DNA of 64,000 bases from Flavimarina sp. Hel_I_48 (GCF_000733945.1 NZ_JPOL01000002.1:2109001-2173000), one strand, 5' to 3'. Numbered from the stretch's first letter, positions 1-8,563 are shown. The notes: a model not told the origin generated them from the sequence alone. Numbers and translations: made by a program.

Positions 1-371
1 TAATGGCAATCCTCAAGAGACTCAGGGCTTACGGGAATATACTTGCTGCGCGCGTTTGTGGTGCCACTGCTCTGGGCAAACCACCTAATGGGCGTGGGCC
101 AGAAGATATTGGCCTCGCCCTGCCTACCGCGTTCTATTTTTTCCATAAAGCACTCGTAGGAAGTTACGGGAACGCGATTGGCAAACTGCTCATAATTCTT
201 TATGCTCTCAAAATCATAGTGTTTGCCCAGTTCGGTGTTTTTTGCGCGTTGTACCAATTTTAAAAGTACTTCCTGCTGTACATCGTGAGGGTATTTTATA
301 AAGAGCTCCATCTGGTGGATGCGCTTTTTGAGGAACCAGGACGCGACCGAATTGACTAAAGGAATAGGCAT
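1..371 (-). CDS. GH3-family acyl-acid-amido synthetase-like protein, N-terminal part
   Basis: The 5' 123 codons of a minus-strand gene lie here; the rest is beyond the left edge. The start is the ATG at 369-371 and the frame stays open to base 1. The N-terminus (MPIPLVNSVASWFLKKR) and the SSGTT motif at residues 101-105, followed by a KYIPVS segment, are typical of Bacteroidota proteins annotated as GH3 auxin-responsive promoter family. These are ANL-like adenylating enzymes in which the Ser/Thr-rich loop binds ATP. Plants use relatives to conjugate hormones to amino acids; the bacterial substrate is unknown. It is divergent from the DUF2797 gene at 626, a pairing I recall from other flavobacteria. 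An ORF on the plus strand over the same bases is its shadow. Confidence 0.85.
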   Translation of the reverse strand, partial: MPIPLVNSVASWFLKKRIHQMELFIKYPHDVQQEVLLKLVQRAKNTELGKHYDFESIKNYEQFANRVPVTSYECFMEKIERGRQGEANIFWPTPIRWFAQSSGTTNARSKYIPVSPESLEDCH

Positions 372-625
372 TTTGTTAGTATCTTTGGTTTTCTCTTAAA
401 GGCATAACAGTTGGCTGTTTTAGCAAATGTCTTTAAGGGATTTAAAGTTAGGTTTTTCTAAATTTTAGGTACTGAAGTTACGAAATGGGAGCGGTTTTGA
501 TCCGTTTTTTTTCAAAACCAAACGCGTTTCGGCAGTAATCTTTAGAATTTTCCAAAAATACGTTTTTCCGATAATTTATTTAAAACGTCTGCGAAAGCAT
601 TCCGCAAAACAACAAAAGTTATTTT

Positions 626-1423
626 ATGCACTATCAAGGGGTACTCACTAAAATGAAAACAGAATTTCAAGAACCTGTACACTATTACCTGCTGTTTGAA
701 TCTGATTTTATACATGTGAACCAACTATTAGATAAGCACATACATATAGAATTTTTACGGTATCAGTGCCTTGCCTGCGGAAAAAACAAGAAAATTTACC
801 GTCAGGGCTATTGCTATGATGACTTTTTTAAACTTCCGCAAACGGCAGACTGGGTCATACGCCCAGAACTTAGCACTGCACACTTAGACCAGGAACACCG
901 CGACCTGGCCTATGAAAAAAGTGTACAGCTCAAACCGCATGTGGTTTATCTCGCAAACAGCAGCAATATAAAGGTTGGGGTGACCCGAAAAACGCAGGTT
1001 CCCACGCGGTGGATAGATCAGGGTGCGCATGAGGCCATTGAAATCCTGGAAGCGCCTAACCGTTTCCTTGCCGGTATTACCGAGGTTGCTCTAAAAGCGT
1101 TTGTCGCAGATAAAACCAACTGGCGAAAAATGCTCAGAAATGATATTGAGGATGAGGATCTCTTCGCGCAGCGGGAAAAACTAAAAGGCTACATTCCAAA
1201 AGAGGCGCAGGATTATTTTATAAGCAGCACGCAGGAAACCCATATTAAATTTCCCGTATTGCGCTATCCCACGAAACTGAAAAGCCTCAACCTTGAAAAA
1301 ACCCCGAGCTTTGATGGGGTTTTAAAAGGGATCAAAGGCCAGTATCTGATTTTTGAAGATGATACGGTTTTTAATGTGCGCAACTCTGAAGGTTATGTGG
1401 TAAGCATTAAAGTTTCTACTTGA
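626..1423 (+). CDS. DUF2797 domain-containing protein
   Basis: A 265-aa cytosolic protein of unknown function. The start MHYQGVLTKM and the block with KVGVTRK, VPTRWIDQGA and NRFLAGITEVALK match what I know of the DUF2797 family. An N-terminal zinc-ribbon-like cluster is visible: CLAC followed by GYCYDDFF. In relatives I recall, the second pair reads CYDC, so the fourth cysteine appears to be replaced by aspartate here. Divergent from the GH3-like gene with about 250 bp between, in which I see nothing beyond AT-rich promoter sequence. The family assignment is firm; no function can be given. Confidence 0.85.
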   Translation: MHYQGVLTKMKTEFQEPVHYYLLFESDFIHVNQLLDKHIHIEFLRYQCLACGKNKKIYRQGYCYDDFFKLPQTADWVIRPELSTAHLDQEHRDLAYEKSVQLKPHVVYLANSSNIKVGVTRKTQVPTRWIDQGAHEAIEILEAPNRFLAGITEVALKAFVADKTNWRKMLRNDIEDEDLFAQREKLKGYIPKEAQDYFISSTQETHIKFPVLRYPTKLKSLNLEKTPSFDGVLKGIKGQYLIFEDDTVFNVRNSEGYVVSIKVST

Positions 1424-1443
1424 TTTTTTTAATGCGAAACGCT

Positions 1444-1582
1444 TCCCCTCTTTTCAAGGAAGGGGTGGCCGCGAATGTGGCCGGGGTGGTTAAAAACGTG
1501 AACTTAAGGTAAAACCACTTTACGTATCCAACCCTTCCGTCACCTGCGGTGCCACCTTCCCTTGACAAGAGAAGGAGCTTTT
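1444..1582. repeat. GC-rich palindromic repeat pair (CCCCTT/AAGGGG family)
   Basis: Two arms (about 1444-1475 and 1541-1582) carry CCCTCTTTTCAAGGAAGGGG and a roughly complementary CCTTCCCTTGACAAGAGAAG, so the segment can fold as a long hairpin. An inner palindrome-like stretch (GGCCGCGAATGTGGCC) sits in the left arm. It belongs to the C/G-run repeat class that recurs at 13.9, 23.3, 35.3, 35.5, 44.5 and 55.3 kb. It fills the 357-bp gap between the DUF2797 gene and blaI; no ORF is apparent there. Confidence 0.7.
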
Positions 1583-1710
1583 TTTTTGAAAAAAGCGACC
1601 AATAGCGCCGTAAAAACCTTTATAAAAGGCTTATTTACTGTCCTTTTAAGTTATTTTTTTAAGTAGTTCTTTGGGTAGAAGTATACAAATTCCTTATTCC
1701 TATGAATAAT

Positions 1711-1753
1711 TAAACTAAATAATTAGTTTAAACTAAACATTTAGGTATATTTG
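1711..1753 (+). promoter_or_regulatory. Operator palindrome and promoter of the blaI-blaR1 unit
   Basis: A perfect 8-4-8 inverted repeat, TAAACTAA-ATAA-TTAGTTTA, occupies 1711-1730, with another AAACTAAA half-site directly after it. The Bacteroidota -7 element TATATTTG is at 1746-1753, 28 bp before the blaI ATG. The position fits autoregulation by the BlaI/MecI repressor, which binds such dyads in other bacteria. Binding here is inferred. Confidence 0.65.
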
Positions 1754-1780
1754 TAAAAGAAGTAATTCAAATACCCGTAC

Positions 1781-2140
1781 ATGAAACAGTTGACAAAAGC
1801 AGAAGAAGAAATAATGCAGATCCTCTGGGATCTCAAAGAGGCGAATGTGGCCACGATTATTGAGAAAATGGCTGAGCCCAAACCTGCTTACAATACGGTA
1901 TCAACGATTACGCGCATTCTCGAAAACAAAGGTTTTGTGGATTATAGAAAAGAGGGCCGTGGCCATATTTATTTCCCAATAGTGGAAAAATCGAAATACA
2001 GCAGTGACTCCATGAACAAAATGGTAAACGACTATTTTAATGGAAGTTTTAAAAGCATGGTTTCTTTTTTTGTGAAGAAAAAAGATATGAGTGTTGCAGA
2101 ACTGGAAGCGATACTTAAGGAAATCAATAAAGAAAAATAA
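1781..2140 (+). CDS. blaI: BlaI/MecI/CopY family transcriptional repressor
   Basis: 119 aa, the usual size for the family. The N-terminal winged helix is plain: LTKAEEEIMQILWDL, then PAYNTVSTITRILENKGFV as recognition helix and wing, then a C-terminal dimerisation helix. BlaI-type repressors dimerise on operator dyads and are inactivated by proteolysis when the partner BlaR1-type membrane peptidase is triggered. The partner gene starts 8 bp downstream. A perfect dyad lies directly upstream. In Bacteroidota these pairs are common and not necessarily linked to beta-lactam resistance; no beta-lactamase is present here. Confidence 0.92.
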   Translation: MKQLTKAEEEIMQILWDLKEANVATIIEKMAEPKPAYNTVSTITRILENKGFVDYRKEGRGHIYFPIVEKSKYSSDSMNKMVNDYFNGSFKSMVSFFVKKKDMSVAELEAILKEINKEK

Positions 2141-2148
2141 TTCTGATC

Positions 2149-3561
2149 ATGGTCAATTATATAATAGAAATAGTAGTTTTTCAAGCCATTTTTCTAGGTT
2201 TTTACCTCGTTTTTCTTCGCAAAGAGACCTTTTTTCAATGGAACCGGGCATATTTGCTTCTCACCGCGGCACTCGCATTTGTACTTCCATTTATGGAACT
2301 TCAAATTTTTAGTAACCCGGTAAATATTCCGCTGCAAATTCAGGAATTTGCCCCCGTTTTTATTGGTGAATCTTCTGCCCCAACTGACCAAGAAACAACG
2401 CAAACAGCCGAATTTTCTGCCGATGTATGGTGGATTCTTGTTTACGCAGCGGGCTTACTTATTAGCCTGGGAATACTTTTCAAAAAGTATGTAGTGGTGC
2501 GCCGGTATTTTCGGTTTCAGCAGAAGGAAAACAAGACTTTAATTAGTGTTCCCAACAGTGATGCCGCTTTTACTTTTTTGAACACCATATTCATAGGCAA
2601 CAAACTGGATGACAGTACTCGCAATCATATCCTTGCACATGAGCGTGTGCACGTAGCTCAAAAACATGGCCTGGATCTGTTGTTTTTTGAACTGCTGAAG
2701 GTGTTGCTCTGGTTTAATCCCCTTATTTACGCCTACCAGAAAAGCATTAGCGAAGTACACGAATACCTCGCTGATCAACAAGCTGCCAAAATCATAGAAC
2801 CCAAAAGTTATTATAACCAGTTACTGAATACCGCTTTTGGCACCCACGAAATTTCATTCATCAATACATTTTTCAATCAATCATTAATCAAAAAACGAAT
2901 CGTTATGTTACACAAAAATTCAAAAACCACTGCAAAATGGAAGTATGTTCTCCTTGTTCCCGTACTTGCCGGAATGCTTACCTATGTGGGCTGCTCAAGT
3001 GATGAAAGCTCAGGAAAACTACAATCGACGTCCTTAGATCAGCAGATTTCAAACTTACAGGCAACCATTGATGCAAAAGGCGAATTGAGCGAACAGGAGA
3101 AAAAAAGAATTATAAAATTGGCCACAAGTACAATTTCCAAAGAAAAAGGTTCAAAGGCGGTTGTCTCGGTAAATCCAGGTAATTCTTCCCAGGAAGAAGA
3201 TAATGTGCCTTTTGCTGTAATCGAAGAAGTTCCTATCTATCCAGGTTGTGAAGATCTAGAGACCAATGATGCTAAAAAAGCTTGCATGTCTGAGCGTCTC
3301 ACTGAGTTTGTAACTAAAAACTTTGACACTAGCCTGGGTAAAAAATTGGGTATGACGGGAATTAATAAGATTTATGTACAGTTTAAGATCAATGAAGAAG
3401 GTATTATTGAATTCATGGGTTCTAGGGGGCCACATCCTGATTTGGAAAAAGAAGCTGAGCGTATTGTAAACCTGATGCCCATTATTAAACCTGGTAAACA
3501 AGGTGGTCAGAAGGTGAATGTTCTCTACGCAATGCCTATTGTTTTTAAGGTTGCTGAATAG
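2149..3561 (+). CDS. BlaR1-type M56 membrane metallopeptidase with C-terminal TonB-like domain
   Basis: 470 aa. Three or four N-terminal membrane helices (VNYIIEIVVFQAIFLGFYLV, the helix at about 40-50, WWILVYAAGLLISLGILF) lead to a zinc site HERVH at residues 164-168, with SEVHEYLAD near 202 supplying a downstream acidic ligand. Another helix follows near residue 265 (YVLLVPVLAGMLTYVG). The last 110 residues (YPGCEDLE to the end, with VYVQFKI-like and VLYAMPIVF strands) resemble the TonB C-terminal domain, a fusion frequent in Bacteroidota. It lacks a penicillin-binding sensor domain, so the signal is probably not a beta-lactam. It should cleave the BlaI-type repressor encoded just upstream. 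Confidence 0.88.
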   Translation: MVNYIIEIVVFQAIFLGFYLVFLRKETFFQWNRAYLLLTAALAFVLPFMELQIFSNPVNIPLQIQEFAPVFIGESSAPTDQETTQTAEFSADVWWILVYAAGLLISLGILFKKYVVVRRYFRFQQKENKTLISVPNSDAAFTFLNTIFIGNKLDDSTRNHILAHERVHVAQKHGLDLLFFELLKVLLWFNPLIYAYQKSISEVHEYLADQQAAKIIEPKSYYNQLLNTAFGTHEISFINTFFNQSLIKKRIVMLHKNSKTTAKWKYVLLVPVLAGMLTYVGCSSDESSGKLQSTSLDQQISNLQATIDAKGELSEQEKKRIIKLATSTISKEKGSKAVVSVNPGNSSQEEDNVPFAVIEEVPIYPGCEDLETNDAKKACMSERLTEFVTKNFDTSLGKKLGMTGINKIYVQFKINEEGIIEFMGSRGPHPDLEKEAERIVNLMPIIKPGKQGGQKVNVLYAMPIVFKVAE

Positions 3562-3605
3562 TCTGGCAGCAAATTAATCCATAAGATTTAGGTTAAATTT
3601 AAATC

Positions 3606-4808
3606 ATGCATAAACTACTATTTTTAATTTGGATAGCCTTTTTTCTCAAAGCCGAAGCTCAAAAAACTTCGGCTTTGACCATTGCAGATAGTCTGCATGC
3701 CGTAGGAAATTATTCTCAAGCTATTGCGGGTTATTCACTTATTCTGCCCAAAAACGAATCGATTTACTTAAAACTGGCCCGTGCGCAACGGGCAAGAGGT
3801 ACTTTTGGTGATGCTTTGCAAAATTATGAACAAGCTTCAAAAAGCGGAAAAAATACCATTGCTTCAGCCGAATATGGAAAACTCCTTATTACGACTGCAC
3901 AGTATCAGAAGGCCGATAGCATTTTTACCGAATTGATAGATCGCTATAACAACAACCCTGATTTTTATTATCAACGGGGCCGTGCAAGAATAAAAATTGC
4001 AGATGATCCACAAGCTGTTGATATAGACACAATCGCTGATGAAAGTTTTGAAATTGAAGCTTATATTGAAGATTTTGAGAAGGCTGTAGCGCTTGATAGT
4101 ACGCATCAAAAAGCTCTTTATGAAACGGCCAAGTTTCATTTGCGGCACAAAAACTATCTTTTAGTGGAGCGTTTATGCAAAAAGGCGCTGGTAACCTATC
4201 CTGACAATGTAGAAGTCATCTCGTTGCTGGCTCAGGAAAATTTTATACGTGGTTTTGTAAGTGACGCCATTCCGCTGTTCGTGAAATTGCTTCAGTTAGG
4301 ACAAGATTCGCAGTTCATTTATGAGAAACTGGGTGCGTGTTATTATAAAAAAAGGCAGTATCAAAATGCCATTTCGGCTTATCTCAAGGCCTTGAACTTT
4401 TCACAGGAAGATCACAGCATACATGCAAACCTGGCCCAACTCTATAATTTTACCGAAGATTTTGAAAATGCCGAAATGCATGGAAAACTGGCTATTTTAT
4501 ACAAAAAACTGCCATTGGATACCAATTATTATACACTGGGGAACACCTATAGAATCCACCAAAAGTGGAAAAAAGCATTGGAAAATTATAATAAGGTCCT
4601 GACCGAAAATCAAGAGTATAAGCAAGCCCGTTATTACAGGGCGGTAGTGGCAGATAATTATTATGAGGATAAAAAGGAAGTGCTTCAGTTATATGAACAA
4701 TTCATTGAAAAATACGACGGCACCGCAGCATATGATCCTACGCTAGACCTTGCCCGTGAACGGTATAAATTACTGAAGAGGGAAATTTTTATGGATGAAA
4801 ATAATTAG
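3606..4808 (+). CDS. Tetratricopeptide repeat protein, secreted
   Basis: 400 aa with a Sec signal peptide (MHKLLFLIWIAFFLKAEAQK). The mature part is a run of TPR-type helix pairs, for example YLKLARAQRARGTFGDALQN, FIYEKLGACYYKKRQYQNAI and YYTLGNTYRIHQKWKKALEN. It follows the BlaR1-type gene by 44 bp on the same strand and probably belongs to its transcription unit. TPR proteins scaffold other proteins, so this may be the periplasmic partner of the M56 peptidase; that role is inferred from position only. Confidence 0.8.
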   Translation: MHKLLFLIWIAFFLKAEAQKTSALTIADSLHAVGNYSQAIAGYSLILPKNESIYLKLARAQRARGTFGDALQNYEQASKSGKNTIASAEYGKLLITTAQYQKADSIFTELIDRYNNNPDFYYQRGRARIKIADDPQAVDIDTIADESFEIEAYIEDFEKAVALDSTHQKALYETAKFHLRHKNYLLVERLCKKALVTYPDNVEVISLLAQENFIRGFVSDAIPLFVKLLQLGQDSQFIYEKLGACYYKKRQYQNAISAYLKALNFSQEDHSIHANLAQLYNFTEDFENAEMHGKLAILYKKLPLDTNYYTLGNTYRIHQKWKKALENYNKVLTENQEYKQARYYRAVVADNYYEDKKEVLQLYEQFIEKYDGTAAYDPTLDLARERYKLLKREIFMDENN

Positions 4809-4860
4809 TTTTTTGCAATAAAATAAAAAATATGGAGCAGTTAATACTACTTACAGTTCG

Positions 4861-4868
4861 TACATTTG
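4861..4868 (+). promoter_or_regulatory. Possible -7 element (TACATTTG)
   Basis: TACATTTG matches the Bacteroidota TAnnTTTG -7 consensus and lies 21 bp before the TTG start of the GIN-domain gene. A clear -33 element is not visible at the usual spacing. Confidence 0.4.
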
Positions 4869-4888
4869 ATCTTTAAAGCACCACTTTT

Positions 4889-5638
4889 TTGAGATCTATC
4901 CTAAGCATTATTATAATTCTTGTTTTAAGTTCCTGCGATAGCGAGAACAGTTTTGATTGTGTTCAGGAAGCCGGGGAACGGGTAAGTCAGGAATTTGAGG
5001 TTGCCCCATTTAAGTCCATAATCGTTGAGGAGCGTTTACAGCTCATCCTTAAACAGGGTTTGCAGCAAAACGTGGTTGTACAAACCGGTAAAAACCTTTT
5101 ACCGGATATTGAAGTCAGCGTTGTGGATGGCGTGCTCCAACTCAACAATAGGAACGGTTGCAATCTCATTCGAGACTATAATATCACCCAGGTGGTGGTG
5201 ACTTCGCCAGATCTTGACACCATTCGCAATGCTTCCGGCTATGAAGTGCAAAGTGATGGTGTGCTTACGTATTCATCGCTAACCTTGCTCAGCGAGGATC
5301 TGGAAGAGGAAGATGCATATCATAAAGACGGTGATTTTAGGTTACGTCTGGCGGTAGATACGCTCAAAATTACTGCAAACGGACTCAGTAACTTTTTTTT
5401 ATCTGGAACCGCAAATGTGGCCAATATCCAACTTCTGGAAGGCGATATGCGGGTAGAGGCGCAAAATCTTGCCGTGCAGGATTTGAATATTTTTCATCGC
5501 GGAACGCAGAAAGTTATCGTAAATCCCATCCAGAGCATGCATGGTAAAGTGTTGAGCACCGGCGACCTTATTTCGGTGAACCGGCCGCCCGTGGTTGATG
5601 TAGAAGAAACCTATACGGGAAGGCTTCTTTTTGAATAG
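4889..5638 (+). CDS. GIN-domain (DUF2807-type) lipoprotein
   Basis: 249 aa. The N-terminus MRSILSIIIILVLSSCDSEN is a lipoprotein signal with the lipobox LSSC. The start must be the TTG at 4889: an in-frame stop lies at 4874 and no ATG occurs before the signal peptide. The body shows the head GIN pattern of beta-helix strands (FEVAPFKSIIVEERLQLIL, LQLNNRNGC, LDTIRNASG, LSGTANVANIQL) seen in putative auto-transporter adhesin-like Bacteroidota proteins. It should sit in the periplasm or outer membrane; function is unknown. Confidence 0.8.
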   Translation: MRSILSIIIILVLSSCDSENSFDCVQEAGERVSQEFEVAPFKSIIVEERLQLILKQGLQQNVVVQTGKNLLPDIEVSVVDGVLQLNNRNGCNLIRDYNITQVVVTSPDLDTIRNASGYEVQSDGVLTYSSLTLLSEDLEEEDAYHKDGDFRLRLAVDTLKITANGLSNFFLSGTANVANIQLLEGDMRVEAQNLAVQDLNIFHRGTQKVIVNPIQSMHGKVLSTGDLISVNRPPVVDVEETYTGRLLFE

Positions 5639-5644
5639 TTTTTA

Positions 5645-5662
5645 TTTCCGCCACGGCGGAAA
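5645..5662. repeat. 8-bp inverted repeat downstream of the GIN gene
   Basis: TTTCCGCC-AC-GGCGGAAA, directly after the GIN stop codon. There is no T-run on the plus-strand side, so a factor-independent terminator is doubtful. The CCGCC/GGCGG arms also occur in the repeat at 44.5 kb. Confidence 0.45.
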
Positions 5663-5685
5663 TATGCTGAGCTCAACTTTAACCG

Positions 5686-5693
5686 TATCTTTG
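5686..5693 (+). promoter_or_regulatory. -7 promoter element upstream of era
   Basis: TATCTTTG is an exact TAnnTTTG match, 28 bp before the era start codon and just downstream of the preceding inverted repeat. Confidence 0.55.
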
Positions 5694-5721
5694 CAGTTGG
5701 AAATCTTAAAATACAACACGC

Positions 5722-6651
5722 TTGGACTCTGAAAATAAAAATCCGTTAACGGCTCAACCACAAGAAAATAAACCACATAAAGCTGGTTTTGTAAACATTA
5801 TAGGGAATCCCAATGTGGGGAAATCCACCTTGATGAACGCGCTGGTGGGCGAGCGCCTTTCCATTATTACCTCAAAGGCACAGACTACGCGTCACCGCAT
5901 TCTGGGGATTGTTAACGGCGATGATTTTCAAATGATCTTTAGCGATACGCCGGGAATCATAAAACCCGCGTACCAGCTGCAGGCCTCGATGATGGACTTT
6001 GTAAAGTCGGCTTTTGAAGATGCTGATGTGCTTTTGTACATGGTTGAACTGGGCGAAAAAGAGCTGAAAGATGAGGAGTTTTTCAAAAAAATAACCAATA
6101 CGAATATCCCCGTTTTACTGCTTATCAATAAAATAGATAAAGGCAACGAAGAACTACTGGAAGAAAGCCGCGCGCACTGGCAAAAAATGGTTCCCAATGC
6201 CGAAATATTCGCGCTTTCCGCGCTTGAAAATTTTGGTGTACGGGAGGTTTTTGACCGTATTTTGACCAATTTACCAGATTCTCCACCCTTTTATCCCAAA
6301 GATGCGCTTACAGACAAGCCCGAACGTTTTTTTGTAAACGAGATCATTCGCGAGAAGATCCTGATGCATTACAAAAAAGAGATCCCTTACTCTGTAGAAA
6401 TAGACACTGAAGAATTTTTTGAGGAAGAAAAGATCATACGTATGCGCAGTATCGTCATGGTGGAGCGCGAGAGCCAAAAAGGAATCATTATAGGTCACAA
6501 AGGGAACGCTTTAAAACGCGTGGGAGTTGAAGCGCGCAAAGATCTGGAGACCTTTTTTGGTAAACAAGTGCATATAGAACTCTACGTAAAAGTCAATAAA
6601 GACTGGCGCAGCAGCGACCGGGAACTCAAGAGATTCGGTTACAATAAGTAA
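5722..6651 (+). CDS. era: GTPase Era
   Basis: 309 aa, typical for Era. The G1 loop GNPNVGKST is at residues 28-36, switch region TSKAQTTRHR, G3 DTPG at about 75-78, G4 NKID at about 136-139. The C-terminal KH domain has the GIIIGHKGNALKRVG loop. Era binds the 3' end of 16S rRNA and helps 30S subunit assembly. The start is the TTG at 5722, giving a roughly 20-residue leader before HKAGFVNIIGNPN; relatives begin closer to that block, so an internal start is possible, although no ATG is available there. It has its own promoter and a good terminator, so it is probably monocistronic. Confidence 0.95.
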   Translation: MDSENKNPLTAQPQENKPHKAGFVNIIGNPNVGKSTLMNALVGERLSIITSKAQTTRHRILGIVNGDDFQMIFSDTPGIIKPAYQLQASMMDFVKSAFEDADVLLYMVELGEKELKDEEFFKKITNTNIPVLLLINKIDKGNEELLEESRAHWQKMVPNAEIFALSALENFGVREVFDRILTNLPDSPPFYPKDALTDKPERFFVNEIIREKILMHYKKEIPYSVEIDTEEFFEEEKIIRMRSIVMVERESQKGIIIGHKGNALKRVGVEARKDLETFFGKQVHIELYVKVNKDWRSSDRELKRFGYNK

Positions 6652-6757
6652 TGAGTTGATAGCATAAAAGAGGGTATGGGATAGGTTTTTTCAATATCTA
6701 TAGCTCAGAATTAGAATGTTCTCTAAGTTTAATTTTAACGAGATCTTTGGATTAAAG

Positions 6758-6787
6758 AAAAGTTACCAGATAGGTAACTTTTTTTGT
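6758..6787 (+). terminator. Intrinsic terminator after era
   Basis: A 10-bp perfect stem (AAAAGTTACC / GGTAACTTTT) with loop AGATA is followed directly by a T-run. It ends 22 bp before the HigB-like gene. Confidence 0.75.
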
Positions 6788-6809
6788 ATTTTAGCATTAA
6801 ATTATTTAT

Positions 6810-7103
6810 GTGAAAATTTTTTCAAGAGGAACGTTACGTGATTTTTGGTCAGAGCATGGGGATTGCGAACTTCAGCTAAAAACGTGGTATCGTGAAATCG
6901 AGAAATCTACTTGGACATCGATTAACGACCTCAAAATGGATTATCCCAGTGCAAGTATTTTAAAAGATAACCGGATTGTTTTCAACATTAAAGGAAATAA
7001 TTATCGGCTGATTGTCAAATTCAATTTTGAATATCAGCTTGCGTGGATTCGATTTATTGGAACGCACGCGGAATACGATAAAATTAACGCAAACGAGATT
7101 TAA
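6810..7103 (+). CDS. higB: HigB-family mRNA interferase toxin
   Basis: 97 aa matching the HigB toxin family: MKIFSRGTLRDFWSEHGDCE at the N-terminus, LKTWYREIEKSTWTS, then NNYRLIVKFNFEYQLAWIRFIGTHAEYDKI at the C-terminus, all hallmarks of the group. Such toxins cleave mRNA on the ribosome. The start is the GTG at 6810; the ATG at 6808 overlapping it is followed at once by a stop. The cognate HigA gene begins 1 bp after the stop, in the toxin-first order usual for this family. Confidence 0.88.
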   Translation: MKIFSRGTLRDFWSEHGDCELQLKTWYREIEKSTWTSINDLKMDYPSASILKDNRIVFNIKGNNYRLIVKFNFEYQLAWIRFIGTHAEYDKINANEI

Positions 7104-7104
7104 G

Positions 7105-7461
7105 ATGAATATAAAACCAATTAGAAGCGAAACAGATTATCAAAAATCAATGGAGCGTCTGGAAGTTATATTTGACGCAAAAAGAGGGACTGATGAAGGC
7201 GACGAATTGGAAATTTTAGCAATTGTCATTGACAAATATGAAAACGAAAGTTTTCCCATCGGTATGCCAGACCCTATTGCTGCAATCCATTTCAGGATGG
7301 AGCAAATGGGACTGAAGCAAAAGGATTTGGTCAATATTATTGGTTTCAAAAGTCGTGTCAGCGAAATAATGAATAAAAAGCGCAAACTGACTTTAGAAAT
7401 GATTAGAAAACTTAATACTGAATTGAATATCCCAACCGAGGTACTAATCCAAAATTATTAA
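7105..7461 (+). CDS. higA: HigA-family antitoxin with XRE helix-turn-helix
   Basis: 118 aa starting at the ATG at 7105. A longer in-frame reading from 7012 would overlap higB and is less likely. The N-terminal half (YQKSMERLEVIFDAKRGTDE, ELEILAIVIDKYE) is characteristic of this HigA group. The C-terminal half is an XRE helix-turn-helix (RMEQMGLKQKDLVNIIGFKS, RVSEIMNKKRKLTLEMIRKL). HigA neutralises HigB and represses the operon. The start sits 1 bp after the higB stop, consistent with coupled translation. Confidence 0.88.
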   Translation: MNIKPIRSETDYQKSMERLEVIFDAKRGTDEGDELEILAIVIDKYENESFPIGMPDPIAAIHFRMEQMGLKQKDLVNIIGFKSRVSEIMNKKRKLTLEMIRKLNTELNIPTEVLIQNY

Positions 7462-7507
7462 ACATTTCGGTAAAGATTAAGCATGACAGCGAGCAAAAAA
7501 TAATCAA

Positions 7508-8320
7508 TTACAGTTCTTCAATCAATCCCATAAAAAGCTGGATCATATCAGGCTCCGCTTTTGCCGCAGCGGCCATAATATCATCAATGTCAACCGGTTT
7601 TAGGTTGTCAGGATCACATTCATCAGTAAGCACCGAAACCGCTGCCACGGGAAGGTCCAGGTGATTGGCCACAATTACTTCGGGAACCGTGCTCATTCCC
7701 ACGGCATCTGCGCCTATAATTTTGAGATAGCGGTATTCTGCCCGGGTTTCCAGCTGTGGACCCACAACGGAAGCATAAACACCTTTGTGGAGGGTGATTC
7801 CCTTAGCTTTTGCGATCGCCTCTATTTTATCTGACATATCCCTGTCATAAGGCGTGCTCATATCCGTAAAGCGGGTGCCCAGTTTACTTACACCTTTAAA
7901 TGCAAGCGGTGAACCGCCCTGTAGGTTGATGTGATCTTCAATTAGCATGATCTGGCCTTTGTCAAAGTCAAGGTTGATCGCCCCGGCGGCATTTGAAACC
8001 AGTAATTTTTTGATACCCAGCGCGTGCATAACACGAACGGGATAGCTTACATCGCGCAAGGTATAGCCTTCATATACGTGAAAACGCCCTTGCATAACGA
8101 TTACTTTTTTGCCGGCCAGATCGCCATAGATCATTTTTCCCATATGAAATTCTACCGTAGCTGTTGGGAAGTTGGGAATATGATTGTAGCTCACATCTAT
8201 GGCATTTTCGATCTTATCTACGATCTGTCCCAGGCCTGTACCTAAAATGATACCTATTTCCGGGACATCAAAGCCGCGCTGTTTTAAAAATTGGGCAGAC
8301 TGGTCTATGTATGTTTTCAT
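7508..8320 (-). CDS. Purine nucleoside phosphorylase (PNP-I, trimeric type)
   Basis: 270 aa. The phosphate-binding GTGLG motif is at residues 27-31, with MQGRFHVYEGY, VSNAAGAIN, LIEDHINL and GPQLETRAEYR blocks, then GADAVGMSTVPEVIVA at the purine site. It catalyses phosphorolysis of purine nucleosides to the free base and (deoxy)ribose-1-phosphate. Length and motifs fit the PunA/XapA group that acts on inosine and guanosine. The DUF2064 gene follows upstream on the same strand, separated by an 85-bp repeat. Confidence 0.93.
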   Translation of the reverse strand: MKTYIDQSAQFLKQRGFDVPEIGIILGTGLGQIVDKIENAIDVSYNHIPNFPTATVEFHMGKMIYGDLAGKKVIVMQGRFHVYEGYTLRDVSYPVRVMHALGIKKLLVSNAAGAINLDFDKGQIMLIEDHINLQGGSPLAFKGVSKLGTRFTDMSTPYDRDMSDKIEAIAKAKGITLHKGVYASVVGPQLETRAEYRYLKIIGADAVGMSTVPEVIVANHLDLPVAAVSVLTDECDPDNLKPVDIDDIMAAAAKAEPDMIQLFMGLIEEL

Positions 8321-8454
8321 TGCTTTATTTTTTATCCTTTTAGGTTTTTTATCTTTTAAAATATCCGGAAAGAGTACAAATATAAAAGCAGATCATTTCA
8401 AGAATGGCTTAAATAATTGTTTCTTGGACCTCTTTTTGGTTATTTTATTGGTTT

Positions 8455-8539
8455 GGGCGTTTCCCTGCGGGTCGGGCTTTGCGTTGCAATCTTTTTGCCC
8501 GTGCCTCACAAAAAGGATTTCCGCTTCAATCCCTAACGC
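8455..8539. repeat. 85-bp imperfect palindrome, single copy of the 40-kb array family
   Basis: GGGCGTTTCCCTGCGGGTCG begins the element and CAATCCCTAACGC ends it. An inner stem AATCTTTTTG / CAAAAAGGATT is flanked by GCCCGTGCCTCA. The ends GCGTT and TAACGC are near complements. The same element occurs four times at 39.9-40.5 kb. It occupies the gap between the PNP gene and the DUF2064 gene. Confidence 0.8.
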
Positions 8540-8563
8540 AAGATTCGTTTTTAGGGCACAAGA

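Noticed and set aside
3..263. Plus-strand ORF of 86 codons at the left edge
   Set aside because: It is the shadow of the minus-strand GH3-like gene, whose translation carries the SSGTT motif.
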